Shown here piece by piece: positions 38,028 through 46,063 of a stretch of DNA of 64,000 bases (its first letter is position 1; every line of letters starts with the position of its first letter). Origin of the DNA: Luteibacter sp. UNC138MFCol5.1 (lineage in GTDB: Bacteria > Pseudomonadota > Gammaproteobacteria > Xanthomonadales > Rhodanobacteraceae). The notes beneath the pieces were generated by a model, which saw only the letters and a list, made by a program, of their open reading frames with translations, made no database searches and was not told the DNA's origin. The translations under genes were made by a program, and so were the position numbers. The stretch is from the NCBI RefSeq assembly GCF_900110505.1, contig NZ_FODZ01000005.1, positions 1 to 64,000 on the forward strand, read 5' to 3'.

Positions 38028-38768
38028 GCGCTGCGACTCGTACAGCTTCGCGTATTTCAGGAACGCGTAGAACGCGTGCACGCGGGCGGCGACGAAGCCG
38101 GCCCATCCCGCGCGCCAGTGGCCGCGCCAGACGTAATAGCGCGCGAAGGCCACCGCCGGGTAGAACACCATGCGCGTGCGCAGGAAGCGTGGCTTGCGCG
38201 CGTCGCGGTCGCGCACCTGCAACGACGAGTAGCGGTTGGCCTTGTCGACGCGCCCCTCGATGTCACGCTCGCCGTAGTGATCGATCACCACGTCGAGGCG
38301 CTCGACGGGACCGTCCACGACGACGCTCTCGTGCACCTCGTGGCCGCTCATGCGTGCGCGCGTGCGATCGAACAGGCGGACGTAATGGTTCATCCGCGCC
38401 CGATCGGCCTGCCAGCGCCAGAACACCCACTCTCGCCGGAGCAGCACGAAACCTGCGGCGCGCGGCGCCGCGAGCGCGGCGCGCAGCCGTGGCCCGGCAT
38501 CGGCCGGCAGCGATTCATCCGAATCCAGCAGCAACACCCAGCGATGGACCGCGAGGTCGATCGCCGCCTGCTTCTGCGCGCTGTAGCCGGCGAACGGCTG
38601 CACCGCCACGCGGGCCCCGTGACGCCGGGCGATCTCGCGCGTGGCGTCGGCGGACCCGGAGTCGAGCACGACGATGTCGTTGGCGAAGGCGACGGAGGCC
38701 AGGCACGCGCCGATCGTGTCGGCGTTGTCGAACGTCGTGACGACGACCGACAGCGGCTCAGCGCGCAC
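37974..38768 (-). CDS. family 2 glycosyltransferase, WaaE/KdtX-like
   Basis: A 264-residue GT2 enzyme. LSVVVTTFDNADTIGACLAS is the nucleotide-sugar fold start, DSGSADATREIARRHGARV follows, and LLLDSDESLP holds the DxD. The C-terminal part (RRREWVFWRW-like, YYVWRGHWRAGWAGFVAARV) resembles LPS core beta-1,4-glucosyltransferases. The GTG start overlaps the O-antigen ligase stop by 11 nt, with GAGG 9 nt upstream, showing coupled translation. It is the last gene of the GT4-ligase-GT2 run; the exact sugar is unknown. Confidence 0.85.
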   Translation of the reverse strand: MRAEPLSVVVTTFDNADTIGACLASVAFANDIVVLDSGSADATREIARRHGARVAVQPFAGYSAQKQAAIDLAVHRWVLLLDSDESLPADAGPRLRAALAAPRAAGFVLLRREWVFWRWQADRARMNHYVRLFDRTRARMSGHEVHESVVVDGPVERLDVVIDHYGERDIEGRVDKANRYSSLQVRDRDARKPRFLRTRMVFYPAVAFARYYVWRGHWRAGWAGFVAARVHAFYAFLKYAKLYESQRSGGEGERRPPDAERGDD

Positions 38769-40038
38769 GAACGGGCGCCTCGTCCGGAAGGTCGGCGAAC
38801 AGCGCCGCGCACCACACGGACACCAGCCACGCGGCGAGCAGGCCCCACCACGCCGAGTAGAACGCCATGTGCGTGTTCAGGGGGAACAGGATCGCGACCA
38901 GCGCCACCGTCGGCGGGAACGCGCGGCGACGCGCTTCCGAGCCTGCGCGCCACCAGGCCCGCGCGGCGAGGATCGCCGCGACGAGCCACGCGACGAGTCC
39001 GAGCGTGCCGGTCTCCGTCGCGACCTCGAGCAGCACCTGGTGCGCGTGGCAGGCCCCCTCGCCGTCCCCGCATTTCTCGACCGTGAGGAAGTGATCGCCC
39101 GGTGCGGCGTACGCCGGATACGCGACGCGGAATCCGCGCACGCCCACGCCGTTCACCGGATGGGCGGCATAGAGCCGGAGGCTGGTCGTCCAGATGTCGA
39201 GCCGACCGGTCAGCGCGGCGTCGATACCGGCCGACGTGCCCGACAGCGCCGGCACCGTGTGCGCCACCCGGTCGCGGAAGCGCGGCGACACCTGCCAGGC
39301 CAGCGCCGCGACGAGCGCGACCGCCGCGCCGGCGCCGAGGCAGGCGACGGCGAAACGCCGGAACGTGCCGGCCTCGCTCCACAGGAACGCCAGCGCCACG
39401 ATGCCGTAGCAGAGCCACGACGCGCGCGAGCCGGAAAGCAGCACGGGCCCGAGCGCCAGCAGGAACGCCAGCACGAGGCCGCGGCGGCCCCAGCGTTCGC
39501 GCGCGGCCCACAGCAGGAACGGCGCCAGCGCCGAAAGGGCCGGGCCGAGCTTGAGATTGGTGTCGCCGAAGATGCCGGAGAGGCGTTCGGGGTGCGAGGC
39601 GCCCGCGAGGCCGTAGCCGGTCACCGCCTGGACCCATGCGTCCGCGACCCAGACGGCGACCACGACGGCCGTCGCCCTGTACAGCGCGCGGACCTTGTCG
39701 GGCCGGCGCATGGCGAAGCAGGTGTAGACGCCCAGCGGCGCGAAACGAAGGATCCCGGCCACCGTGCCCCAGCTCTTCCCCGGCGCGACGGCGTCGATCG
39801 CCGAGACCAGCGCCGCCAAGGCGTACGCCGCGAAGAGCGCGAGAAAGAGCCGGGCGCCCGGATGATGACGGATCGCCTCGGGTTCGCGGACGATGAGCAG
39901 GATCGCGCCGACAAGCGCGAGGAACACGCCGAGCTCCGCGCTGCGACCGAACGGCAGCAGCGCGGGAACCAGCCAGACCGGGAGCAGCGGCGACGCGAGC
40001 CCCGCGCGGATCGATGCGCCGAAGCCGGTGCCGCTCAC
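38758..40038 (-). CDS. O-antigen ligase family membrane protein
   Basis: A 426-residue polytopic inner membrane protein with about 11-12 hydrophobic segments. The large periplasmic loop contains RLDIWTTSLRLYAAHPVNGVG and CHAHQVLLEVATETGTLGL, the Wzy_C signature with the conserved Arg and His. It probably transfers polymer to lipid A-core (WaaL role) or links another glycan. The GTG start overlaps the upstream GT4 stop as GTGA. The flanking glycosyltransferases favour WaaL over a polymerase, but the sequence alone does not settle it. Confidence 0.85.
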   Translation of the reverse strand: MSGTGFGASIRAGLASPLLPVWLVPALLPFGRSAELGVFLALVGAILLIVREPEAIRHHPGARLFLALFAAYALAALVSAIDAVAPGKSWGTVAGILRFAPLGVYTCFAMRRPDKVRALYRATAVVVAVWVADAWVQAVTGYGLAGASHPERLSGIFGDTNLKLGPALSALAPFLLWAARERWGRRGLVLAFLLALGPVLLSGSRASWLCYGIVALAFLWSEAGTFRRFAVACLGAGAAVALVAALAWQVSPRFRDRVAHTVPALSGTSAGIDAALTGRLDIWTTSLRLYAAHPVNGVGVRGFRVAYPAYAAPGDHFLTVEKCGDGEGACHAHQVLLEVATETGTLGLVAWLVAAILAARAWWRAGSEARRRAFPPTVALVAILFPLNTHMAFYSAWWGLLAAWLVSVWCAALFADLPDEAPVRAR

Positions 40039-41147
40039 GCCGCGGCCACGCCGGCCATCACCTCGTCGTAGATCGCGAGCGTGGCCGACTGCATGTCGGC
40101 GAGGCGATAGCTGCGCGGCGGCGGGATCGACGGCGCAAAGCGCAGCAGTTCGGCGGCGCGCTCCACGAGCTTCTCGCGATCGCCCGGCGGCACGCGGCCG
40201 GCCGGATAGAGCTCCGCCAGCAACTCGCCGACACCACCATGCGCGTAGCCCATCACGGGGCGGCACAGCGCGAGCGCTTCGACCACCGTGCGGCCGAACG
40301 ATTCCGGACGGACCGACAGCTGCAGGATCAGGTCGGACATGGCGTAGATGTCGCGGACGTCCGAACGCGGCGGCGAGATCACCACCTTGTCGTCCAGGCC
40401 GCGGTTGTGGATGAGCGAGCGCAGCTCGGCCACGTACGCTTCGCGGCCCGGCTCGTCGGCGCCGAGCAGGAGCAGGCGCACGTCGATGGCGCGCTGCGCC
40501 AGATCCGACACCAGCTCTATCGCGTCCGCGTGGCCCTTCAGGCGCGTGCCGCGGCCGGGCAAGGTCAGCAGCGGCGCTCCCGCCAGCTGCGGATACTGCT
40601 CGAAGAACGCGCGCTGCCAGGTATCGTCCGGACGGTAGCCGTACGGAAAGGCGTCCGTATCGATGCCGCGCGGCACGACGGCGATGCGTGAGGCCTCGAT
40701 GTCGTCGGGGTAATGCCGCAACACGTAGTCGCGCAGGGTCTGCGACACCACGATCACGCGCTCGCCGCGCAGCAGGATCGCGCTGTAGCGACCGGGGCTG
40801 TTCAGGCCGTGCACCGTGGTGACGAAATGCGGCCGCGGCTTCACGCCGCGCATGGCCCACCAGCCGATCCAGGCGGGCACGCGCGAACGCGCATGCACGA
40901 TGTCGGGCTGGATGTCGCGAAGGATGCGGCGCAGCTTGCCGACGGTGAACAGCGTGGCGAACGACTTGCGTCCGATGGGCAGCGTGATGTGCTGGCTACC
41001 CTCGGCCTCCAGCTGCGCCACCATGCGTCCGCCGGCGGACACGACGACCGAGCGGTGACCGGCGCGGACCAGGGCCCTGGCGATTTCCAGGGTCGAGCGC
41101 TCGGCGCCACCGGAATGAAGGGCGGGTATGAGCTGTACGACGGTCAT
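40035..41147 (-). CDS. family 4 glycosyltransferase
   Basis: A 370-residue GT-B enzyme. TVVQLIPALHSGGAERSTLE is the acceptor-side start, and VPRGIDTDAFPYGYRP, LTLPGRGTRLKGHADAIELV and LQLSVRPESFGRTVVEALAL hold the donor-site E-x7-E. It probably adds a sugar to LPS core or another surface glycan. An in-frame ATG at 41174 is also possible, since neither start has a clear ribosome site. It overlaps the ligase gene by 4 nt and follows the zinc-finger gene after 89 nt. Confidence 0.87.
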   Translation of the reverse strand: MTVVQLIPALHSGGAERSTLEIARALVRAGHRSVVVSAGGRMVAQLEAEGSQHITLPIGRKSFATLFTVGKLRRILRDIQPDIVHARSRVPAWIGWWAMRGVKPRPHFVTTVHGLNSPGRYSAILLRGERVIVVSQTLRDYVLRHYPDDIEASRIAVVPRGIDTDAFPYGYRPDDTWQRAFFEQYPQLAGAPLLTLPGRGTRLKGHADAIELVSDLAQRAIDVRLLLLGADEPGREAYVAELRSLIHNRGLDDKVVISPPRSDVRDIYAMSDLILQLSVRPESFGRTVVEALALCRPVMGYAHGGVGELLAELYPAGRVPPGDREKLVERAAELLRFAPSIPPPRSYRLADMQSATLAIYDEVMAGVAAA

Positions 41148-41236
41148 CGTCCGGGCGGGAGAGACGGTGGCCATGGGCGGTCCGGATGGGGTGGGAGACG
41201 CGCAGGCGATGCACGAAGCATGCCCGCGCGGGTCGA

Positions 41237-41443
41237 TCAGTCTTTCAGGACGTACGTCGCGCCGCAATACATGCACTTGGACGTGCCGCCGTCGTCGACG
41301 ATCGGCAGGTAGACCTTCGGATGCGAGTTCCACAGGTACATGCCGGGCATCGGGCACGACAGCGGAAGGTCGGCACGCGTCACTTCGTAACGATTTTCGG
41401 CGTTCGCCGGGATCAGCGGCGCGGCCGCGGGATTGGGGCGCAT
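41237..41443 (-). CDS. zinc-finger domain protein (zf-CHCC)
   Basis: A 68-residue protein with the C-x-H-x-C-x2-C pattern: LSCPMPGMYLWNSHPKVYLP and KCMYCGATYVL. This matches the zf-CHCC domain also found in the NDUFS6 subunit of mitochondrial complex I. In proteobacteria it is commonly encoded near LPS and branched-chain aminotransferase genes and its role is unclear. GGAG lies 7 nt before the ATG. It precedes the GT4-ligase-GT2 set on the same strand. Confidence 0.9.
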   Translation of the reverse strand: MRPNPAAAPLIPANAENRYEVTRADLPLSCPMPGMYLWNSHPKVYLPIVDDGGTSKCMYCGATYVLKD

Positions 41444-41528
41444 GGGAAAACTCCGGCGATGCGTTGGAACGGGGACAAGGGGCGATGTTAGCAGGAACGC
41501 CCTGCCCGGCGACGCGCGCGCAGAGGAT

Positions 41529-41598
41529 GTGGGAAGCCCGCTCGCGGGCGAACGGGTGCGCGCGGCAGGCCCCGTTCGCCCGCGAGCGGGCTTCCCAC
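41529..41598. repeat. REP-like inverted pair, family C
   Basis: Two 28-nt arms (41529-41556 and 41571-41598) are perfect reverse complements. Each reads GTGGGAAGC followed by the palindrome GCCCGCTCGCGGGC and GAACGGG. The 14-nt spacer is TGCGCGCGGCAGGC. The pair lies between the subtilase stop and the zinc-finger gene start. Confidence 0.85.
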
Positions 41599-41628
41599 AC
41601 CCAGGCTCCCCGGCGGAATCGCCCCCGG

Positions 41629-43527
41629 TCAGGGCACCACGAACGTCGCCACGACGTTCACGTTAGCGAAGTCCTTCACCGCCGCGAGGCGGATGTACCA
41701 GGTGCCGACCGACGGCGCCGGGACGACGATGCTTTCGGTGTTGCCGGGGCGCACCGAGCGGTAGCCGGCGTCGCTGCCGTCTTCCGCCGGGAGCCCACCG
41801 GCCTTCACGAACAGGGATGCGTCGCCCGTGCCGCCCACGCTGCGGATGACGAGGTTGCGGGCACCGGCGGGCACCTCGATGGAGAGCAGCACGCTGCTCC
41901 CGGCCGCCCGTTGCTGCGGCGGCGACAGACGTCCCTGCGCGAGCGCGACCACCTGCGGCGGCAGCGTCACGCCGAGCGCCGCGGCGACGGCGCCTTGCGC
42001 ATCGAGGATGCCGGATCCCATCGGCCGGTCGATGGTCAGCGGGAACGGCCGCGCGCTGGAGGCAAGCATCGTCCGGATCGCCGCCGGCGACGGCGCCGGT
42101 AGGCCGGCCAGGCGCGTGGCGTCGAGCATCAGGGCGACGGTCGCGCTGACGTGGGGCGTGGCCTGCGACGTGCCCGCCATGCCGGCGTAGACGGAACCGC
42201 CGTCGGCCACCGATACCGGCGTGGTCGTGCCGTAGTTGTACGCCGCCCAGATGAAGCCGTTCGGCACCGACGGCGAGCCACCGAACCCGTCGTTCGGATA
42301 GATGCCGCCGCCCGGCGCCGACAACGTCACCGTCGAACCGAAGTTGGAATAGAACGCGCGACGTCCCGTGATGCCCGTGGCACCGACGCTGACCACGCCG
42401 GGGCAGCTCGCCGGCGTGTAGTTGCCGGCATCGTCCGCGGCGTTGCCGGCGGCGACCACCACGGTCGCACCGCGAGCGAGTGCATCGGCCACCGCGGCCG
42501 ACGTGACGCCGTCGTATTCGCAGGGACCGCTGCCGCCGAGGCTCAGGTTGATGACGCTGGCGGGATGCGTGTTGTCGGGCACGCCGTCGACATGGCCACC
42601 CGCCGCCCAGACGATGGCGTCGGCGATGTCGGAGGTGTAGCCGCCGCAATGGCCGAGCGCGCGGATGGGAAGCACCTTCGCGCCCGGTGCGGCGCCGGCC
42701 ATGCCGATGCCGTTGTTGGTGAGCTCGGACACGATGCCGGCCACGTTGGTGCCGTGCCAGCTGCTGAACTCCGCGGGATGGTCGTCGCTGGTGCATTCGC
42801 TCAGCCACGGCTCGTCGGTCGTCCAGTCGCCGATGTCCCAGCCGCCCGGCACCCGGCCTTCGGTGGCCCGTCCGGACACGAAGGGATCCACGATGAAATC
42901 GTAGCCTGCGTCGGCGAGCGACGTATCGAGGTCCTTATGCGCCGTGACACCCGTGTCGATCACGGCCACCGTCACGCCGCTGCCGTCGACGCCGGGAAAC
43001 GCGCTCCAGACGCCCGGCAGGTTCGCGCCGCCCGTGGGATCGAAGAAATTCCACTGGGCGACCGTGTAGTTCGGATCGTCCGGCGGAGCTGCCGCGTCGG
43101 TGGCGCGCACGTCGCGGACGGCGTGCAGCAGGACGTCCGGCTCCACGTGGACGACGGCGGGATCGGCCGCGATCGCCTTCATCAGCGCCGTCGCTTCGCT
43201 CGCGCCCAGCTTGCGCGACACGCGAAACACGGTGCCGCCGACGGCCAGGCGCTGCAGGGTGCGCGCGGTGAGCGGCGCCGATGCCCGCGCGCGGCTGCCG
43301 GCGCTGCGCGAGACGGCCGCCGCGAACGACTGGCCGGCGATCGACGAGTCGCGACGTTCCGCGCTGCCGTCGCGGTAGCGCACGATGAAGCGGTCGACAT
43401 GGCCATCGGCACGGATGCCGCCCAGGGCGACCTTGGCATCCGTCGTGGCGGCCAGCGCGAGGCCGGGGAGGCCGGCGAGGAGCGCGAGCGCCAGCACGCC
43501 GACGGAAAGGGAACGCGTCGTTTTCAT
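41629..43527 (-). CDS. secreted S8 (subtilisin-like) serine peptidase
   Basis: A 632-residue exported protease: signal peptide (1-26, ending ALALA), an N-terminal propeptide (about 40-135, RFIVRYRDGSAERRD), the S8 catalytic domain (about 180-500) and a C-terminal pre-peptidase (PPC) domain. The triad is D191 (VAVIDTG), H258 (HGTNVAG) and S454 (GTSQATPH); N362 in AAGN completes the oxyanion hole. GAGGAAAC precedes ATG 43527. It follows the trimeric autotransporter gene by 35 nt on the same strand, so both are probably expressed together. Confidence 0.93.
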   Translation of the reverse strand: MKTTRSLSVGVLALALLAGLPGLALAATTDAKVALGGIRADGHVDRFIVRYRDGSAERRDSSIAGQSFAAAVSRSAGSRARASAPLTARTLQRLAVGGTVFRVSRKLGASEATALMKAIAADPAVVHVEPDVLLHAVRDVRATDAAAPPDDPNYTVAQWNFFDPTGGANLPGVWSAFPGVDGSGVTVAVIDTGVTAHKDLDTSLADAGYDFIVDPFVSGRATEGRVPGGWDIGDWTTDEPWLSECTSDDHPAEFSSWHGTNVAGIVSELTNNGIGMAGAAPGAKVLPIRALGHCGGYTSDIADAIVWAAGGHVDGVPDNTHPASVINLSLGGSGPCEYDGVTSAAVADALARGATVVVAAGNAADDAGNYTPASCPGVVSVGATGITGRRAFYSNFGSTVTLSAPGGGIYPNDGFGGSPSVPNGFIWAAYNYGTTTPVSVADGGSVYAGMAGTSQATPHVSATVALMLDATRLAGLPAPSPAAIRTMLASSARPFPLTIDRPMGSGILDAQGAVAAALGVTLPPQVVALAQGRLSPPQQRAAGSSVLLSIEVPAGARNLVIRSVGGTGDASLFVKAGGLPAEDGSDAGYRSVRPGNTESIVVPAPSVGTWYIRLAAVKDFANVNVVATFVVP

Positions 43528-43562
43528 GGAAGGTTTCCTCGGGGATCGTGGTGGGCGTGACG

Positions 43563-45905
43563 TCACAGGTCGACTCCGAAGCCGACACCGGCGGAGTTCT
43601 CGGAACCGCTGAAGGCGCCGCCGATGCTCATGCGCGTGCGCTCGCCCAGTTGCGTGGCGTAGCCGACCGCGAGCGCTTTCTGCCCGCTCTGCACGCCGGC
43701 GCCGACCGCGATGCGCCCGGCGCGCGAGGTGACGCCGCCCGCGTTGATCGCCATCTGCGTGCTCGCGGTGCTCATCGCGCCGATGCGATCGAGGCGGCGA
43801 TCCACGGCGTGGAAGCGGTCGTCCATCTGCGTGAAGCGTTGATCGGTGTAACGCTTCGCGGTCTCGAGCGTGCTGCGGTCGCCCGTGTCGGCATAGCTTT
43901 TCGCCGACTGCAGCGCCTGGTCGACCTGTCCCACGTTGGCCGCGTCCGTCGCGGCCGTGCCGGCCGCCACCTGGGTGATGCGACGCTGCTGGCCCGCGTT
44001 GCCGACCGAGACCGTGTTGGCCTGGTCGGCGACCGAGTCCGCGCCGAGCGCGACGCTGTTCGCCGCGGTGCTCGACGCGCCCTGCCCCAATGCAGTGCCC
44101 GACGCCGCGGTGACGTGCGTGTCGGCACCCACGGCCACCGCGTTGGTGGCCGCGGCGTCGATCGTCGCGTTGCTGCCCACCGCCGTGCTGCCGTCCGCGC
44201 TGACCGTCGCGCCGGTGCCGATCGCTGTGTCGCGGCTGTCCTTCGCGACGCTGCCTTCGCCCAGCGACAGGCCGTTGCCGTGCCCGGGGCCGCCGTGTCC
44301 CGGTCCACCATGACCCGGCCCGCCCTGTCCGGGGCCGCCATCACCGACCTGCGCCTGCAGGTCCTGGATGTCCCGCAGCGCGCCCGTCAACGAGACGTCC
44401 AGCGCGGACAGCGCGTGGCCGACGTCCGAATACGGGTTGCCCTGGACGAGATACGCCGGTGCCGTCATCACGCCACCGGCGTACGACGCCCCGCCACCGA
44501 AGGCCGCCGCGATCGCGAGCCCGTTGAGTTCCGCGCCGCCCGTCACGCTCTGCAGCGCCGTGTTCATCTGCCCGACGTTCACCGCGTCGAAGTCGTCGGT
44601 GCCGGCGCGCACGTTGGTGATCTGCCGCGTATGCGCCTCGTGCACCTCGCCCTGATTGTCGGTCCACGCTTCGGACGTGCCGACCGAGACCGAGTCGTCG
44701 CGATCCGAACGCGATCCGGCACCGAGCGCGACGCTGTTGGCCCCGAGCGCGAGACTGCGCGCGCCGAAGGCGATGCCGTTGCCGAACGCCTGCGCGTGAT
44801 CGCCGAACGCGATGGCGTAGTCGGCCGTTTCATAGGGGCTGGCGGCGCGACAGATCCAGCACGGCTCGTCGCCACCGCCGTCCGAGGGCGGCTCGGGACG
44901 CTGTCCGCCGGTGCGCGCTCCGAAGCCGAACGCCATGCTCGACCGGCCATCCGCCTGCGATTCGATGCCGATCGTCATCGCATAGTCGCTGAGCGCGGTG
45001 GACGGACCGATGGCGATCGCGCCCGTGTGCAGCGCCAGCGCCGAGAAGCCGATGGCCGTCGACGACGAGCCCGACGCGTACGCGTTGTTGCCGACCGCCG
45101 TGTCGTATCCGTACTGGCTGGAGGCATAGGCGTTGGCACCGATGGCGGTCGCGCCCTCGGCCAGCGCGTCCGCGCTGGCGCCGATCGAGACGGTGCCCTC
45201 GCCCAGGGCCTTCGCACCATTGCCCAGCGCCATGGCCACGAGTCCGTCCGCGCTCGCGTAGTTGCCGATGGCGATCGTCGCCGGTCCGAGCGACTGCGCC
45301 TGCAGGCCGACCGCCACCGCCTGGTCGCCGTACGCGTAGGCACCGGTGCCGACCGCGAGGCCGAAGTTGGATTCCGCGGTGGCACCCGCGCCCAGCGCCA
45401 TCGCGGCGTAACCGCGCGCGCTCGTGCTCGCATCGATGAGGAAGCTGCCCGTCGGGTCGGGAATGGCGGCCGCGCCGCCGACGGCGATGGCGCCGGTCGC
45501 GGTGGCGAGGCTGCCGTAGCCGACAGCCACGCCGCTATCGCCCGTCGCGGTCGCGAGACTGCCCACGGCCGCGGCGCCGATGCCGGTGGAGAGACTGTAG
45601 GAGCCAAGCGCCACGGCATAATCGGCGAACGACTGGCTCGCATAGCCGAAGGCCGCGCTCGCGACGCCCATCGCCCCGCTCGCGGCGCCGACGGCGACAC
45701 CCTGGGTGCCGGGCTCGACATAGGCGTCGTCGCTGCCGTCGCCCGCCCCGTCGACCGCCACGTAGCCATCGGCCGCGGCCGCCTGCGCACGCGCGGCGAC
45801 CGCCGGCGTCGTCTTCACCTCATCGGCCATCGCCATCACGGGCAAGGCCGCCGCGACCGCCATTGCAATTCCAAGGCGCCCGAACGTCACATATGGATGT
45901 CCCAC
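43563..45905 (-). CDS. trimeric autotransporter adhesin (YadA-like)
   Basis: A 780-residue surface adhesin. The GTG start at 45905 is chosen because GGGGAG lies 7 nt upstream and a signal peptide follows (GIAMAVAAALPVMAMA). The passenger has many 14-residue YadA-head repeats (AVALGSYSLSTG, ATAIGANAYAS, AVGNNAYASG), neck/stalk motifs (ITNVRAGTDDFDAVNVGQMN, ITQVAAGTAATDAANVGQVD) and coiled coil (RFTQMDDRFHAVDRRLDRIG). The C-terminal anchor is AGRIAVGAGVQSGQKALAVGYA and beyond. Unusual points are a C349-x2-C352 pair and a GGPGHGGPGH run near 522-545. It is divergent from a hybrid histidine kinase. Confidence 0.9.
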   Translation of the reverse strand: MGHPYVTFGRLGIAMAVAAALPVMAMADEVKTTPAVAARAQAAAADGYVAVDGAGDGSDDAYVEPGTQGVAVGAASGAMGVASAAFGYASQSFADYAVALGSYSLSTGIGAAAVGSLATATGDSGVAVGYGSLATATGAIAVGGAAAIPDPTGSFLIDASTSARGYAAMALGAGATAESNFGLAVGTGAYAYGDQAVAVGLQAQSLGPATIAIGNYASADGLVAMALGNGAKALGEGTVSIGASADALAEGATAIGANAYASSQYGYDTAVGNNAYASGSSSTAIGFSALALHTGAIAIGPSTALSDYAMTIGIESQADGRSSMAFGFGARTGGQRPEPPSDGGGDEPCWICRAASPYETADYAIAFGDHAQAFGNGIAFGARSLALGANSVALGAGSRSDRDDSVSVGTSEAWTDNQGEVHEAHTRQITNVRAGTDDFDAVNVGQMNTALQSVTGGAELNGLAIAAAFGGGASYAGGVMTAPAYLVQGNPYSDVGHALSALDVSLTGALRDIQDLQAQVGDGGPGQGGPGHGGPGHGGPGHGNGLSLGEGSVAKDSRDTAIGTGATVSADGSTAVGSNATIDAAATNAVAVGADTHVTAASGTALGQGASSTAANSVALGADSVADQANTVSVGNAGQQRRITQVAAGTAATDAANVGQVDQALQSAKSYADTGDRSTLETAKRYTDQRFTQMDDRFHAVDRRLDRIGAMSTASTQMAINAGGVTSRAGRIAVGAGVQSGQKALAVGYATQLGERTRMSIGGAFSGSENSAGVGFGVDL

Positions 45906-46063
45906 GTTTCCACTCCCCACGGAAAACGAATGAGGCGCCTGCCGCTTTCCCCCGGGAGTCCTTCCACGTGCAGGCGCCGGAATGTCCTGATCGACCGGCG
46001 TTGCGCCGGCATCGGGCCATCCTAGGGTTGTCATCCTCCCGTCACACGCACCGACGCTTACCG

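Noticed and set aside
44281-44341. Tandem repeat GGPGHGGPGH as a mobile or regulatory repeat
   Set aside because: It is an in-frame low-complexity coding segment of the adhesin.
43548-46025. Very long forward open frame (825 codons) opposite the adhesin gene
   Set aside because: It is the antisense shadow of a GC-rich repetitive gene; composition is Arg/Ala/His-rich with no recognisable domain, while the reverse frame has clear YadA motifs.
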